From positions 1-64,000 of the forward strand of contig LUZA01000029.1 of NCBI GenBank assembly GCA_001603455.1: a DNA stretch of 64,000 nt, in the 5' to 3' direction. Under the pieces are notes generated by a model. That model saw only the letters and a list, made by a program, of their open reading frames with translations, was not told where the DNA came from and did not search any database. Positions within the stretch are counted from its first letter, which is position 1. Each line of letters begins with the position of its first letter. Source of the DNA: Bacteroidales bacterium Bact_09. Its GTDB lineage: Bacteria > Bacteroidota > Bacteroidia > Bacteroidales > UBA932. This document shows positions 1 through 9,792 of this stretch, piece by piece. The translations under genes were made by a program, and so were the position numbers.

Positions 1-347
1 ATCCAGGATTGGCTGTTGTTACAGGAAAAGAAATTGCTATCAATCAAGATTTAAGAGGATTGTTTTTGAAAAATTTTTTAGATGAAAAATTTTTAGTTTA
101 TTTCTTTCAAACAATTAATATTGGAGGAAAAGGAACAACCGTAAAAGGAATTTCAATTGATGAATTAGAACGAATTAAAATCCCCATCCCTCCCCTTGCC
201 GAGCAGGAGCGCATTGTGAATATACTTGACAAGTTCGATGCCCTGGTCAATGACATATCAATAGGTTTGCCGGCTGAAATCGAGGCCCGGCGCAAACAAT
301 ACGAATATTACAGAGGTAAACTTTTAACCTTCAAGAAATATGAGTAA
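1..347 (+). CDS. hsdS: Type I restriction-modification specificity subunit HsdS, C-terminal part (cut by window edge)
   Basis: The reading frame is open to the left edge, so only about the last 115 residues are present. HsdS chooses the DNA target for the HsdM methylase and HsdR nuclease. The visible part holds the end of the second target-recognition domain and the family's conserved region with [13 protein letters not shown] followed by a long helix (roughly [10 protein letters not shown] to YRGKLLTF), typical of the C-terminal spacer helix of HsdS. The first about 180 bases are very AT-rich (about 13-35% GC per 60 bases) and then composition jumps to about 53% GC exactly where the conserved region begins, suggesting an exchanged recognition domain. 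The stop overlaps the next gene by 8 bases (ATGAGTAA). Confidence 0.9.
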   Translation, partial: PGLAVVTGKEIAINQDLRGLFLKNFLDEKFLVYFFQTINIGGKGTTVKGISIDELERIKIPIPPLAEQERIVNILDKFDALVNDISIGLPAEIEARRKQYEYYRGKLLTFKKYE

Positions 348-1212
348 GATTTCCATTCGTTTCTTTAACGACCGCGAAGTGCGAGCCGTCTGGGATCAGG
401 AAAATGCCCTGTGGTGGTTTTCTGTTCTTGATATTGTAGCTGTGCTCACCAATCAGGACGACTACAAAAAGACACGCAACTATTGGAAATACCTGAAAAC
501 AAAGCTCAAAAAGCAAAACAGCGAACTGGTTAGCGCCACTAACCAGTTGAAAATTCTTGCGCCCGATGGGAAAATGCGCTTGACAGATATGCTGGATTAC
601 AATGGTATCATTACCCTGGCCAGGCAATTCCCCAGTAAACAGGCAAGCCGTTTCATAGATTGGTTTATCTACAGCGATGAAACCATTGACGGCAAAAGCA
701 AGCATAAGGCATACGCCTTATTTGAAAGTTCTTTAATTGACAGCATGGAAGTGGGTTCGGTAAAAGGATTGCAGCAGATTCACGCATATCTGTTTGGCGG
801 GCTTTACGATTTTGCCGGACAGATAAGGCAGAAAAACATTTCTAAAGGCGGTTTCAAGTTTGCCATGGCACAGCATCTGGACAACACGTTACTGCAGATT
901 GAACAAATGCCTGAGAATACATTCGATGATATTGTCGAAAAATATGTTGAAATGAACGTTGCCCATCCATTCATGGAAGGTAACGGACGAAGCACCCGCA
1001 TCTGGCTGGATCTTATATTGAAAAAACGTCTGAGAAAATGCGTGGATTGGAGCAGAATAGGCAAAAACGACTACCTGAGCGCAATGGTCAAAAGTACTAC
1101 CGACAGCACAACAATAAAAAACCTGATTAGAAATGCGCTGACCGATGAAATAAACAGCCACGAAGTATTCATGAAAGGAGTCGATTACTCCTATTATTAC
1201 GAAGAACATTAA
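340..1212 (+). CDS. Bro-N/DinD-like domain fused to Fic domain protein, inside type I R-M operon
   Basis: Protein of 290 residues. Residues about 4-110 resemble the Bro-N/DinD-type domain of phage antirepressors ([28 protein letters not shown]). Residues about 135-260 are a Fic domain with the complete motif [12 protein letters not shown] (H209 to R220). Fic enzymes transfer AMP or another phosphate-containing group from a nucleotide to a target protein. The C-terminus reads SYYYEEH; it resembles the class III Fic inhibitory motif SxxxE(G/N), with Glu in the last position, which I infer and cannot confirm. The start overlaps hsdS by 8 bases and hsdR begins 9 bases after the stop, so translation is probably coupled. 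Its role in the restriction locus is unknown; regulation or restriction-linked toxicity are possibilities. Confidence 0.85.
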   Translation: MSKISIRFFNDREVRAVWDQENALWWFSVLDIVAVLTNQDDYKKTRNYWKYLKTKLKKQNSELVSATNQLKILAPDGKMRLTDMLDYNGIITLARQFPSKQASRFIDWFIYSDETIDGKSKHKAYALFESSLIDSMEVGSVKGLQQIHAYLFGGLYDFAGQIRQKNISKGGFKFAMAQHLDNTLLQIEQMPENTFDDIVEKYVEMNVAHPFMEGNGRSTRIWLDLILKKRLRKCVDWSRIGKNDYLSAMVKSTTDSTTIKNLIRNALTDEINSHEVFMKGVDYSYYYEEH

Positions 1213-1221
1213 TCCTTTGGA

Positions 1222-4200
1222 ATGATGATACAGTATGCGCTTGTTGCTGAAAACCCGGAAAGCACCGTCGTTGCTGAATACAAGCCTCCCTACCGGAAGG
1301 AGACTGCCTATCAGAGCGAAGCAGACCTGGAAAAAGCGTTTATTAAACTGCTGCAGTCCCAGGCCTATGAGTACCTGCCCATCACCTCGGAAAGCGATTT
1401 GATATCCAACCTGCGCAGCAGGCTCGAGGCACTGAACCAATACAAGTTCACCGATGCAGAGTGGAACCAATTCTTTACATCCAGGGTGGCGAACCTGAAC
1501 CTCGGCGTAGAAGAAAAAAACCATATCATTCAGGAAGACCACATCCAGTTGCTGACCAGGGAGGATGGCACCGTAAAGAACATCCGGCTCATAGACAAGG
1601 ACAACATCCACAACAACAGCCTGCAGGTCATCAACCAGTATGAAACCGACCAAGGGCAAAGGCCCAACCGGTACGATGTGACCATCCTGGTAAACGGGCT
1701 GCCACTGGTTCACGTGGAACTCAAAAGAAGAGGCGTCTATATAAAAGAGGCCTTTAACCAGATCAACCGCTACAGCCGGGAGTCGTTCTGGGCCGGGAGC
1801 GGACTCTTTGAATACGTGCAGCTCTTTGTTATCTCCAACGGCACCTATACCAAATATTACAGCAACACTACGCGTTCTACCCATATAAGGGAAACAGCGG
1901 AAGGGAGCATCAAAAAAGGGAAACAATCAAGCAACAGCTTTGAATTCACCTCCTGGTGGGCCGATGCCAACAACCGCTCTATCCCGGACCTTATGGATTT
2001 TGGACGGACCTTCTTTGCCAAACATACGCTGCTGAATGTATTGATCAAATATTGTGTGTTTACCACCGACCGGGTTCTGCTGGCTATGCGTCCCTACCAG
2101 ATTGTAGCTACGGAAAGAATCCTCAACAAGATCAACGTGTCCAACAATTACAAGACGTATGGGACCGTTAGGGGCGGAGGGTACATCTGGCATACAACGG
2201 GCAGCGGGAAAACGCTCACGTCTTTTAAAACAGCTCAGCTAGCCAGCAAGCTGCCTTACATCGATAAAGTACTGTTTGTAGTCGACAGAAAGGATCTGGA
2301 CTATCAAACCATGAAAGAGTATGATAAGTTCCAGAAAGGAGCTGCCAACAGCAATACCAGCACCACCATCCTGAAACGACAGCTGGAAGACCCCGAGGCC
2401 AGGATCATCATCACAACCATTCAAAAGCTGACGATCCTGATCAACAAGCATAAGAACCATCCTTCATACACCCAACGTATAGTCATTATTTTTGACGAGT
2501 GCCACCGTTCTCAGTTTGGGGAAATGCACCTGGCAATTACCCGGACTTTTAAGAAATATAACCTCTTTGGCTTTACCGGGACACCTATCTTTGCTGTTAA
2601 TGCCGGCAATTTTGGCGTCTCTACCCTGCGTACCACAGATCAGGCCTTTGGAGACAGGCTGCATACCTACACTATTGTTGACGCCATCAACGATAAGAAT
2701 GTGCTTCCTTTCCGGGTGGACTACATCCGTACCATGCGGGAAGAGGATGAGATTGCCGACACAAAGGTATGGGATATTGACCGGGAAAAGGCCCTGGCAG
2801 CCCCACAGCGCATCAGCAATATCGTTAGTTACATTCTTGAAAACTTCGACCGCAAAACTAAGAGGAACTCATTCTACAAGCTCAACGACCGCCGCCTGGC
2901 CGGGTTCAATTCCATCTTTGCCGTATCATCCATTAAAGTGGCCATGCAGTATTATACCGAGTTCAAAAAGCAGATGGCTGCCCTTCCCAGCGATAGACAG
3001 TTGAAGATCGCCACCATCTACAGCTTTGGTGTCAATGACCCGGTGGACGAGGAGCTGGGTATGATAGAGGATGAGAACCTGGACAACACCGGGAACCTTG
3101 ACCAGAACTCACGCGACTTCCTGGATGCTGCCATCACGGACTATAACGCCATGTTCAAAACGAATTTTGACACTTCCAGTCAGAACTTTCAAAACTATTA
3201 CAAGGATGTCTCAGAGAAAGTGAAAAAGCGGGAAATTGACATGCTGCTTGTGGTCAATATGTTCCTTACCGGCTTTGATGCAACAACCCTCAATACCCTG
3301 TGGGTGGACAAGAATTTGAGGCTGCACGGGCTGCTGCAAGCCTATTCCCGCACCAACCGCATTCTCAATACCATCAAGACCTTCGGCAACATTGTCTGCT
3401 TTAGGAACCTGGAAAAAGCCACTAACGAAAGCATAGCCCTGTTTGGAGACAAAGAAGCTACCGGCCTGGTACTGCTCAAATCCTTTAATGAGTACTACAA
3501 TGGATACAAGGACGGTGAGAAAGATATGCCCGGCTATGTAACGCTCATCAGCCGCTTGCAGAGCGATTATCCCCTGGGGACAAAGATTGTCGGGGAAGAG
3601 AAGAAGAAGGAGTTTATTAAGCTGTACGGCGCCATACTCAAGCTCCGTAACATCTTGACCACCTTTGATGACTTTGCCGGGAACGAGATCCTGAATGATC
3701 GGGATGTGCAGGACTACCACAGCATATACATAGATCTGTACAACGAATTCAGGCTTAAACCCAAAAGGGAAAGCGAAGACATTACAGATGATATTGTCTT
3801 TGAAATGGAGCTTATCAAGCAGGTTGAGATCAATATTGACTACATCCTGGCCCTGGTAAGAAAGTACCACGAGGGCCATCTTAAAGATAAGGAGATTGTA
3901 GTGACCATAAACAAGGCCATAGATGCAAGTGTGGATTTACGCAACAAGAAAGACCTTATACAGCGCTTCATTGAATCCCTGACTCCCACTTCGGATGTGG
4001 ATGACGACTGGCGCAATTTTGTGGATGAGAAGAAAGTTGAAGAGCTGGATCGCATCATAGAAGAAGAAAAACTGAACCGGGAAGAGACATACCGTTTCAT
4101 GGACAATGCCTTCCGGGATGGCTATGTCCCCTCTACCGGGACCGCACTCACAAAAGTCCTTCCGCCTGTCTCCCGTTTCTCACCCACAGGAGAACGCAGC

Positions 4201-4287
4201 AAAAAGAGAGAGTCCGTCCTGAGCAAACTCCTGGAATTCTTCACCCGGTTCTGGGGTATTGCCGGAGGTATCCTCAGAACGCCATAG
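1222..4287 (+). CDS. hsdR: Type I restriction enzyme R subunit (HsdR)
   Basis: Motor and nuclease subunit of the type I restriction complex; it translocates DNA using ATP and cuts unmodified DNA. Length 1021 residues, normal for the family. Visible motifs: nuclease core with D152 (NRYDVTILVNG) and E166-x-K168 (VELKRRG); helicase Walker A HTTGSGKT (residues 324-331); DECH box (425-428); later helicase motifs including GFTGTP and an arginine-rich YSRTNRIL segment. It starts with two adjacent ATG codons, either of which may be used. hsdM is not in the window and presumably lies upstream of hsdS. The gene converges on the tRNA-Ile/rpsJ unit. Confidence 0.95.
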   Translation: MMIQYALVAENPESTVVAEYKPPYRKETAYQSEADLEKAFIKLLQSQAYEYLPITSESDLISNLRSRLEALNQYKFTDAEWNQFFTSRVANLNLGVEEKNHIIQEDHIQLLTREDGTVKNIRLIDKDNIHNNSLQVINQYETDQGQRPNRYDVTILVNGLPLVHVELKRRGVYIKEAFNQINRYSRESFWAGSGLFEYVQLFVISNGTYTKYYSNTTRSTHIRETAEGSIKKGKQSSNSFEFTSWWADANNRSIPDLMDFGRTFFAKHTLLNVLIKYCVFTTDRVLLAMRPYQIVATERILNKINVSNNYKTYGTVRGGGYIWHTTGSGKTLTSFKTAQLASKLPYIDKVLFVVDRKDLDYQTMKEYDKFQKGAANSNTSTTILKRQLEDPEARIIITTIQKLTILINKHKNHPSYTQRIVIIFDECHRSQFGEMHLAITRTFKKYNLFGFTGTPIFAVNAGNFGVSTLRTTDQAFGDRLHTYTIVDAINDKNVLPFRVDYIRTMREEDEIADTKVWDIDREKALAAPQRISNIVSYILENFDRKTKRNSFYKLNDRRLAGFNSIFAVSSIKVAMQYYTEFKKQMAALPSDRQLKIATIYSFGVNDPVDEELGMIEDENLDNTGNLDQNSRDFLDAAITDYNAMFKTNFDTSSQNFQNYYKDVSEKVKKREIDMLLVVNMFLTGFDATTLNTLWVDKNLRLHGLLQAYSRTNRILNTIKTFGNIVCFRNLEKATNESIALFGDKEATGLVLLKSFNEYYNGYKDGEKDMPGYVTLISRLQSDYPLGTKIVGEEKKKEFIKLYGAILKLRNILTTFDDFAGNEILNDRDVQDYHSIYIDLYNEFRLKPKRESEDITDDIVFEMELIKQVEINIDYILALVRKYHEGHLKDKEIVVTINKAIDASVDLRNKKDLIQRFIESLTPTSDVDDDWRNFVDEKKVEELDRIIEEEKLNREETYRFMDNAFRDGYVPSTGTALTKVLPPVSRFSPTGERSKKRESVLSKLLEFFTRFWGIAGGILRTP

Positions 4288-4383
4288 TAAATGACCTTTT
4301 TCGCGGCCACAGGCCGCAGGGCCTCCCCCCGGGGAAGGCGGTGGTGGGGGAATCAAAATGGAAAGGCCCCGGGGCCCGCGGAC

Positions 4384-4419
4384 AAAAAAAGGCACCTGCG
4401 CAACGCGCAAGTGCCTTTT
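4384..4419 (-). terminator. Rho-independent terminator downstream of tRNA-Ile
   Basis: A stem beginning GGCAC and ending GTGCC encloses a second GC-rich arm (TGCGC/GCGCA). On the minus strand it is followed by seven T residues, directly after the tRNA gene; on the plus strand only four T residues follow, so it may also stop hsdR transcripts weakly. Confidence 0.75.
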
Positions 4420-4425
4420 AGTCCG

Positions 4426-4500
4426 TGGGCCCAGCTGGACTTGAACCAGCGACCCCCTGATTATGAGTCAGGTGCTACTAACCGACTGAGCTATGGGCCC
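4426..4500 (-). tRNA. tRNA-Ile2 (CAU anticodon, lysidine type)
   Basis: A full cloverleaf can be folded: acceptor GGGCCCA pairs with TGGGCCC, the anticodon stem CCTGA/TCAGG encloses loop CTCATAA (anticodon CAT), and the T arm is CTGG-TTCAAGT-CCAG. C4-G69 and C5-G68 and the GGTCGCTGG segment match the lysidine-modified isoleucine tRNA (E. coli ileX) rather than elongator tRNA-Met, so I favour tRNA-Ile2. CCA is not encoded. The D arm reads GGTTAGTAGC where GGTTAGAGC is usual, leaving one mismatch or extra base. It lies downstream of rpsJ on the same strand and may be processed from that transcript. Confidence 0.9.
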
Positions 4501-4576
4501 CTTTTTCGTGTACAAATATACACGAAAGCTATGTTAATATAAAATCCAGATCAAAGAACGTAATCGCTACAAAGCG

Positions 4577-4882
4577 TCAGACTTTGATTTCAACCTCAAC
4601 GCCACTGGGCAGTTCCAGCTTCATCAGGGCATCCACCGTCTTGGGAGTAGAGCTGTAAATATCCAGCAGGCGGCGGAAAGAGTTCAGTTCAAACTGTTCC
4701 CGTGCTTTCTTATTGACGAAAGTGGCCCGGTTGACCGTAAAGATTTTCTTGTTGGTGGGCAGGGGTATGGGACCGCTGACCACTGCGCCGGTTGCCTTGA
4801 CGGTTTTAACGATCTTATCGGCAGACTTATCCACCAGCATGTGATCGTAAGATTTTAATTTGATTCTGATCTTTTGGCTCAT
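4577..4882 (-). CDS. rpsJ: 30S ribosomal protein S10
   Basis: 101 residues, normal length, beginning [14 protein letters not shown] and containing the conserved GPIPLPT segment and a C-terminal [11 protein letters not shown]. It is part of the small-subunit head and, as NusE, of antitermination complexes. It follows fusA by 25 bases on the same strand. In most Bacteroidota rplC and the rest of the S10 operon follow; here a tRNA, a terminator and a converging restriction locus follow instead. Confidence 0.97.
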   Translation of the reverse strand: MSQKIRIKLKSYDHMLVDKSADKIVKTVKATGAVVSGPIPLPTNKKIFTVNRATFVNKKAREQFELNSFRRLLDIYSSTPKTVDALMKLELPSGVEVEIKV

Positions 4883-4907
4883 TGTATTAATGTGTTAACC
4901 AAGTATT

Positions 4908-7034
4908 TTAAAATTCAACATTTGATGCGTGAAAACCTTTGGCCCATCCGGTTTTTTCAATGATTTCACTGGCCAGCGTGGCGGGTAATTCTTCATATTC
5001 AAAGAACTCCATCGAGCTGGTGGCACGGCCCGAAGACAGGGTACGGAGCCTTGTAATGTACCCAAACTGTTCTCCCAGCGGTACTTTGGCCTTGATAATG
5101 CGAGCATTGCCTTTTGAGTCCATATCGGTTACCTGTCCGCGGCGTTTGTTCAGATCGCCAATGATATCTCCCATATATTCCTCCGGAGTGACAACCTCCA
5201 GGGCCATGATAGGTTCCATCAATACGGGCTGCGCCTTGGGTGCAGCTTTACGAAATGCCTGGCGTGCACAGATTTCGAACGACAGGGTATCTGAATCTAC
5301 CGTATGGTAAGACCCGTCTGTCAGGGTCACTTTCATGCCTGTGACAGGATATCCGGCCAATACTCCGTTTTCCATAGCTGCCTTGAATCCTTTTTCGACA
5401 GCCGGAATGTATTCCCGGGGAATGTTGCCACCCTTCACCTGGTCAACAAATTGCAGGCCGGTCACTCCGGGATCCGCCGGCTCCAGGGTAAAGACAATAT
5501 CGGCAAATTTTCCTCGTCCGCCCGTTTGTTTCTTGAACACTTCGCGGTGTGTAACGCTACCCAGGATGGTTTCCCGGTAATTCACCTGTGGGGCTCCCTG
5601 GTTGATCTCCACACCAAATTCACGTTTTAGGCGGTCTACGATGATCTCCAGATGCAACTCGCCCATTCCGCTTATAATTGTCTGACCGGTTTCGGTTTCG
5701 GTACGAACAGTAAATGTGGGATCTTCCTCGGCAAGTTTGGAAAGAGCCACACCCAGTTTGTCCAGGTCTTTCTGTGTCTTGGGTTCCACGGCCAGTCCAA
5801 TGACAGGATCAGGGAAAGTGATGGCTTCCAGCACTATGGGATGTTTATCCACACATATGGTATCTCCTGTACGCAGATCCTTGAACCCGATGCCGCTTCC
5901 AATGTCTCCGGCTTCGAGGAATTCTACGGGATTCTGCTTGTTGGAATGCATCTGGTATAGCCGGTTTATACGTTCGCGCTTTCCTGTCCGGATATTCAGA
6001 ACGGTCTTACCCGTCTCAATTTTGCCCGAATAAACACGTATATAGGCCAGACGGCCCACAAAGGGATCGGTGGCTATCTTGAATACCAGGCCGCAGAAAG
6101 GCTCTTCCACTGAGGGAGTTCTTTGCTCATTTTTCTGTGTATAGGGATTCACCCCCACAACGGCTTCAATGTCCAGGGGGGACGGAAGGTAGTGGCAGAT
6201 GGCATCCAGCAGGAACTGGATTCCCTTGTTTTTCAGGGAAGATCCGCATGTTACCGGGACGATCTTCAGGGCAAGCGTTGCTTTGCGCAGCGCTCCAATG
6301 ACTTCTTCCTGGCCAATGGAACCGGGATCTTCAAAGAACTTTTCCATCAGTGAATCGTCATATTCGGCTACTGCTTCTACAAGCTTCCCTCTCCAGAAGT
6401 CCACTTCTTCCTGCATGGATGCAGGGACTTCTGTTTCTTTATAATTGATCAGTTCTTTGCTGTTGCTATCATAGATCAGGGCTTTGCGTGAAAGCAGATC
6501 CACGATCCCCCGGAATGTTTCTTCCGATCCTATGGGAAGGCTAATGGGAATGGCGTTGGCACCCAATTTATGATGTATTTCGTCCACTACGGCAAGGAAA
6601 TCGGCCCCCACCCGGTCCATTTTGTTGACAAAAGCCAGCCGGGGGATCCGGTACTTGTCGGCCTGACGCCAAACAGTCTCGGATTGGGGCTGTACACGGC
6701 CCACGGCGCAGAACGTGGCTACGGCACTGTCGAGTACACGCAGGGAACGCTCTACTTCTACGGTAAAATCCACATGTCCGGGGGTGTCTATGATATTGAT
6801 CTGGTACCGGTTTTTGCAGCAATTCCAAAACGCTGTGGTAGCAGCCGAGGTGATGGTTATACCCCGTTCCTGTTCCTGAACCATCCAATCCATAGTCGCA
6901 GCCCCTTCGTGAACCTCCCCTATTTTATGGGTCTTGCCCGTATAATAGAGAATGCGTTCAGACGTAGTGGTCTTACCGGCATCGATATGGGCCATGATGC
7001 CAATATTCCTTGTATATTTTAAATCTCGTGACAT
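4908..7034 (-). CDS. fusA: Translation elongation factor G
   Basis: 708-residue ribosomal translocase. GTPase motifs are present: AHIDAGKT (residues 15-22), DTPGH (83-87) and NKMD (137-140). The remaining domains have normal length, ending with the domain V segment around [16 protein letters not shown]. One oddity: where bacterial EF-G almost always has [12 protein letters not shown], this protein has VGRVQPQ, with Arg at position 113. It lies between rpsG and rpsJ in the str operon with short spacers. Confidence 0.97.
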   Translation of the reverse strand: MSRDLKYTRNIGIMAHIDAGKTTTSERILYYTGKTHKIGEVHEGAATMDWMVQEQERGITITSAATTAFWNCCKNRYQINIIDTPGHVDFTVEVERSLRVLDSAVATFCAVGRVQPQSETVWRQADKYRIPRLAFVNKMDRVGADFLAVVDEIHHKLGANAIPISLPIGSEETFRGIVDLLSRKALIYDSNSKELINYKETEVPASMQEEVDFWRGKLVEAVAEYDDSLMEKFFEDPGSIGQEEVIGALRKATLALKIVPVTCGSSLKNKGIQFLLDAICHYLPSPLDIEAVVGVNPYTQKNEQRTPSVEEPFCGLVFKIATDPFVGRLAYIRVYSGKIETGKTVLNIRTGKRERINRLYQMHSNKQNPVEFLEAGDIGSGIGFKDLRTGDTICVDKHPIVLEAITFPDPVIGLAVEPKTQKDLDKLGVALSKLAEEDPTFTVRTETETGQTIISGMGELHLEIIVDRLKREFGVEINQGAPQVNYRETILGSVTHREVFKKQTGGRGKFADIVFTLEPADPGVTGLQFVDQVKGGNIPREYIPAVEKGFKAAMENGVLAGYPVTGMKVTLTDGSYHTVDSDTLSFEICARQAFRKAAPKAQPVLMEPIMALEVVTPEEYMGDIIGDLNKRRGQVTDMDSKGNARIIKAKVPLGEQFGYITRLRTLSSGRATSSMEFFEYEELPATLASEIIEKTGWAKGFHASNVEF

Positions 7035-7061
7035 TTTCAGGTGCTCAAAGATACCCTGCCT

Positions 7062-7538
7062 CTAGAAACGGAAGTGAGCAAAAGCCTTGTTGGCTTCGGC
7101 CATCTTGTGCATATCTTCTTTACGCTTGAACGCGGCACCTTCGTTGTTGTAGGCAGCAACGATTTCGGCGGCCAGTTTTTCGGCCATGGAATGCGCTGAA
7201 CGTTTTCTTGCGTAATTGATCATGTTTTTCATGCTTAATGAAATTTTCCGCTCAGGACGCACTTCTGTGGGCACCTGGAAATTGGCTCCTCCCACGCGGC
7301 GGCTCTTTACTTCAACCTGCGGCGTGATGTTTTCCAACGCTTTTTTCCAAATGTCCAAAGGAGCCTTTTCAGAATCTTTCACCTTCTCACCTACAATATC
7401 CAATGCATCGTAAAAGATGCCGTAGGCAATACTCTTCTTTCCCTGAAGCATCAAATTGTTCACAAAACGTGTAACCAGCACATCGTTGAACTTGGGATCA
7501 GGAAGTAGAATTCTCTTTTTAGGCTTTGTTTTTCTCAT
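7062..7538 (-). CDS. rpsG: 30S ribosomal protein S7
   Basis: 158 residues beginning MRKTKPKKR, with conserved [11 protein letters not shown] and [13 protein letters not shown] segments. Primary 16S rRNA binding protein that nucleates the small-subunit head. Second gene of the str operon, 21 bases after rpsL. Confidence 0.98.
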   Translation of the reverse strand: MRKTKPKKRILLPDPKFNDVLVTRFVNNLMLQGKKSIAYGIFYDALDIVGEKVKDSEKAPLDIWKKALENITPQVEVKSRRVGGANFQVPTEVRPERKISLSMKNMINYARKRSAHSMAEKLAAEIVAAYNNEGAAFKRKEDMHKMAEANKAFAHFRF

Positions 7539-7559
7539 TTGATGTAATTAATTATAAAG

Positions 7560-7940
7560 TTATTTTTTCGCTTTGGGCCGTTTGGCTCCATAGAGCGAAC
7601 GTGACTGTGTCCTTCCCTCTACCCCGGAGGTTTCCAAAGCACCTCTGAGTACGTGATAGCGAACACCCGGCAGGTCTTTCACACGACCTCCGCGCACCAA
7701 TACGATGGAGTGCTCCTGAAGGTTGTGGCCTTCACCGGGGATGTAAGCATTGACCTCTTTCTGATTGGTCAGGCGTACACGAGCAACTTTACGCATAGCG
7801 GAGTTCGGTTTTTTAGGAGTAGTGGTATACACACGTACACAGACACCACGTTTCTGGGGACAAGCGTCCAGAGCACGGGATTTGCTTTTTTCTACCACGC
7901 GTTCCCTTCCTTTACGGACTAGTTGTTGAATTGTTGGCAT
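7560..7940 (-). CDS. rpsL: 30S ribosomal protein S12
   Basis: 126 residues. The decoding-centre loop [13 protein letters not shown] keeps both lysines whose mutation gives streptomycin resistance, so this allele is of the sensitive type; LPGVRYH with the usually methylthiolated Asp is also present. First gene of the rpsL-rpsG-fusA-rpsJ operon, with a strong Bacteroidota-type promoter about 55 bases upstream. Confidence 0.98.
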   Translation of the reverse strand: MPTIQQLVRKGRERVVEKSKSRALDACPQKRGVCVRVYTTTPKKPNSAMRKVARVRLTNQKEVNAYIPGEGHNLQEHSIVLVRGGRVKDLPGVRYHVLRGALETSGVEGRTQSRSLYGAKRPKAKK

Positions 7941-7993
7941 AATGTATTGTTAATCTTTGCTTTATGTATTTTTCCTGTGCGTAAAACGGGTTG

Positions 7994-8024
7994 CAAAGAT
8001 AGGATTAATTTTTTTATTTACAAA
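7994..8024 (-). promoter_or_regulatory. Promoter of the str operon (-33 TTTG, -7 TATCTTTG)
   Basis: On the minus strand TTTG is followed after 19 bases by TATCTTTG, an exact match to the Bacteroidota housekeeping promoter pattern (TTTG, 17-23 bases, TAnnTTTG). It gives an rpsL leader of about 45 bases. Confidence 0.85.
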
Positions 8025-8048
8025 CAAGTTGCTGACAATTTACCCTTA

Positions 8049-9623
8049 TTACCAAACGAAAAGCGTAGGTATGAGCAAAAGCGCCCCGGCCACAATAAGC
8101 CCCAGAATAAAACGCCAGGCCCAACGGACCCACCGGGTATAAGGGACCCGGGCTATCCCGAGCACCGCCATCAGCACTCCAGAGATGGGGGTTATCATAT
8201 TGGTGAATCCGTCTCCAAACTGGAAAGCCAGCACCGTCGCCTGACGCGAAACGCCTACCAGATCACTGAAAGGCGCCATGATGGGCATGGTCATGGCCGC
8301 TTTTGCCGAGGCAGAAGGTATGAGCATATTGATGACCGTCTGGATCATGTACATCACCTGAAGCGAACCGCCCCGACCCATGGATTCCAGGCCTCCGGCC
8401 ATGGCAAAGAGGATCCTGTCCATGATCCTTCCCTGTTCCAGGATCTGGACGATCCCTGCGGCCAGTCCCACGATCAGTGCCGCTCCCAGGATGTCGCGGG
8501 CCCCTTCGGTCAGCTTGCCTACTATGGTATTAGCAGAAAAACCGGCCGTCATACCGCTCATGATACCCAGGGCCAAGAACAGACCCGATATCTGGCTCAT
8601 GTACCAGCCATAACCCAGGACACCCACGATCAGGAACAAGACCGTAAAGAGCACAAAATGAAGGATAAGACGTCTGGCCGCTCCCTCTCTTTTTTTCCCT
8701 GTAAGGGCCCTCAGGCCCCCTGCCGCATACAGCAACGTGAGGACCGGTATCAACCCCGGAACATAGAGGCTCCCTACGCCCATAGCAATGTGTGTGGCAG
8801 GGAAACATACGGAAAAGCATATCAGGGCTGCCAGCACCAGGAAATAAGCAGTCCAGGCGGTCCATCCCGGCCCCGGCTGCCCTCCTGCGGTTTCCGGAAC
8901 GGGATCCGCCTCGGCAAGAATCGCCTCCCTGCGGAGGTTGTCCTCTTCCCACATAGGTGAGATCCCGGGATTTTTATGCACTTTATGCGCATACCTCAGT
9001 ACAAAGACGATGGTTCCCGTTGTCAGCACGGCCCAGCATGCCAGGCGGTACCCCATGCCCGAAAAGATGGGTAGGCCCGACAAGTCCTGGGCAATTCCTA
9101 CAGTAAACGGATTCAGGAAAGCCCCTGCAAATCCCACGTGGGCAGCAACATACACCATACACACACCCGTTATGGTATCGTACCCCATAGATAAGGCCAG
9201 GGGTACGATCAGAGCGGCAAAGGCTATGGTCTCTTCGCTCATCCCAAAGACGGCTCCAAACAGACTGAAAAGCACCATAACCACCACTATTACCAAGTTA
9301 TTAACGCCTATGCGCCGCATGAGCGGATATCGTTCCATACGGCGTCCAAATTCTAAAAATGATCTGATCCCGGAATCTACGGCCTTTGTGGCATTGACCA
9401 CCCAAAAGGCGGCTCCCACACACAGAATGAACACAATGATCCCTGCTTGTTTTACGAATCCGTCATAAAACGCAGTGAACACCTGCCAGGTCTGCGGTCT
9501 GGATTCAACAGGGCAGAATTCGCCTTTTGTATACTGTCCGCCCGGCAACACCCAGGTTAGCAGGGCCGCCATTAGGATAAAAATAAAAATAATGACCGGA
9601 GGGACCGGAAAACGTTTTTTCAT
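8049..9623 (-). CDS. YfcC family membrane transporter (DcuC/AbgT-like fold)
   Basis: 524 residues with about a dozen hydrophobic segments, beginning MKKRFPVPPVIIF. Signature stretches of the YfcC family are visible: WVLPGGQY near residue 30, FGMSEETIAFAALIVPLA in the first half, and the second-half repeat with IPSASAKAAMTMPIMAPF and FGDGFTNMITP. Family members are proposed carriers of basic amino acids or dicarboxylates; the substrate cannot be read from the sequence. Location next to a secreted peptidase gene and an ornithine/citrulline pair within 10 kb fits amino-acid uptake, which is inference. A promoter element lies only 5 bases before the ATG. Confidence 0.85.
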   Translation of the reverse strand: MKKRFPVPPVIIFIFILMAALLTWVLPGGQYTKGEFCPVESRPQTWQVFTAFYDGFVKQAGIIVFILCVGAAFWVVNATKAVDSGIRSFLEFGRRMERYPLMRRIGVNNLVIVVVMVLFSLFGAVFGMSEETIAFAALIVPLALSMGYDTITGVCMVYVAAHVGFAGAFLNPFTVGIAQDLSGLPIFSGMGYRLACWAVLTTGTIVFVLRYAHKVHKNPGISPMWEEDNLRREAILAEADPVPETAGGQPGPGWTAWTAYFLVLAALICFSVCFPATHIAMGVGSLYVPGLIPVLTLLYAAGGLRALTGKKREGAARRLILHFVLFTVLFLIVGVLGYGWYMSQISGLFLALGIMSGMTAGFSANTIVGKLTEGARDILGAALIVGLAAGIVQILEQGRIMDRILFAMAGGLESMGRGGSLQVMYMIQTVINMLIPSASAKAAMTMPIMAPFSDLVGVSRQATVLAFQFGDGFTNMITPISGVLMAVLGIARVPYTRWVRWAWRFILGLIVAGALLLIPTLFVW

Positions 9624-9628
9624 TTTGT

Positions 9629-9636
9629 CAAAGATA
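9629..9636 (-). promoter_or_regulatory. -7 promoter element (TATCTTTG) of the YfcC gene
   Basis: An exact TAnnTTTG element lies 5 bases before the ATG on the minus strand, so the transcript would have almost no leader. No clear TTTG at the usual -33 spacing is seen. Confidence 0.55.
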
Positions 9637-9792
9637 CGCCGTATTTCAAAAAGTTTGTCACATTTTTATAACACCCCATGTCCATTCTGATAATACAATA
9701 AAATGAGCAAAGGTTTTTTCTTTTTTATATCTTTATCCTTTAAAAAATCCATCTAAGTATCCAATACCATTGTACCCAAATCTCAAAATTTT

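Noticed and set aside
889..1926. 345-codon open frame on the minus strand
   Set aside because: Lies antisense to the Fic and hsdR genes, with no recognisable domain; a shadow of these coding regions.
4303..4317. GCGGCC-ACA-GGCCGC hairpin as hsdR terminator
   Set aside because: No T-run follows on either strand; the better terminator is at 4384-4419.
7923..8960. 345-codon open frame on the plus strand
   Set aside because: Antisense to the YfcC transporter gene; His/Gln/Arg-rich composition typical of a reversed membrane-protein gene.
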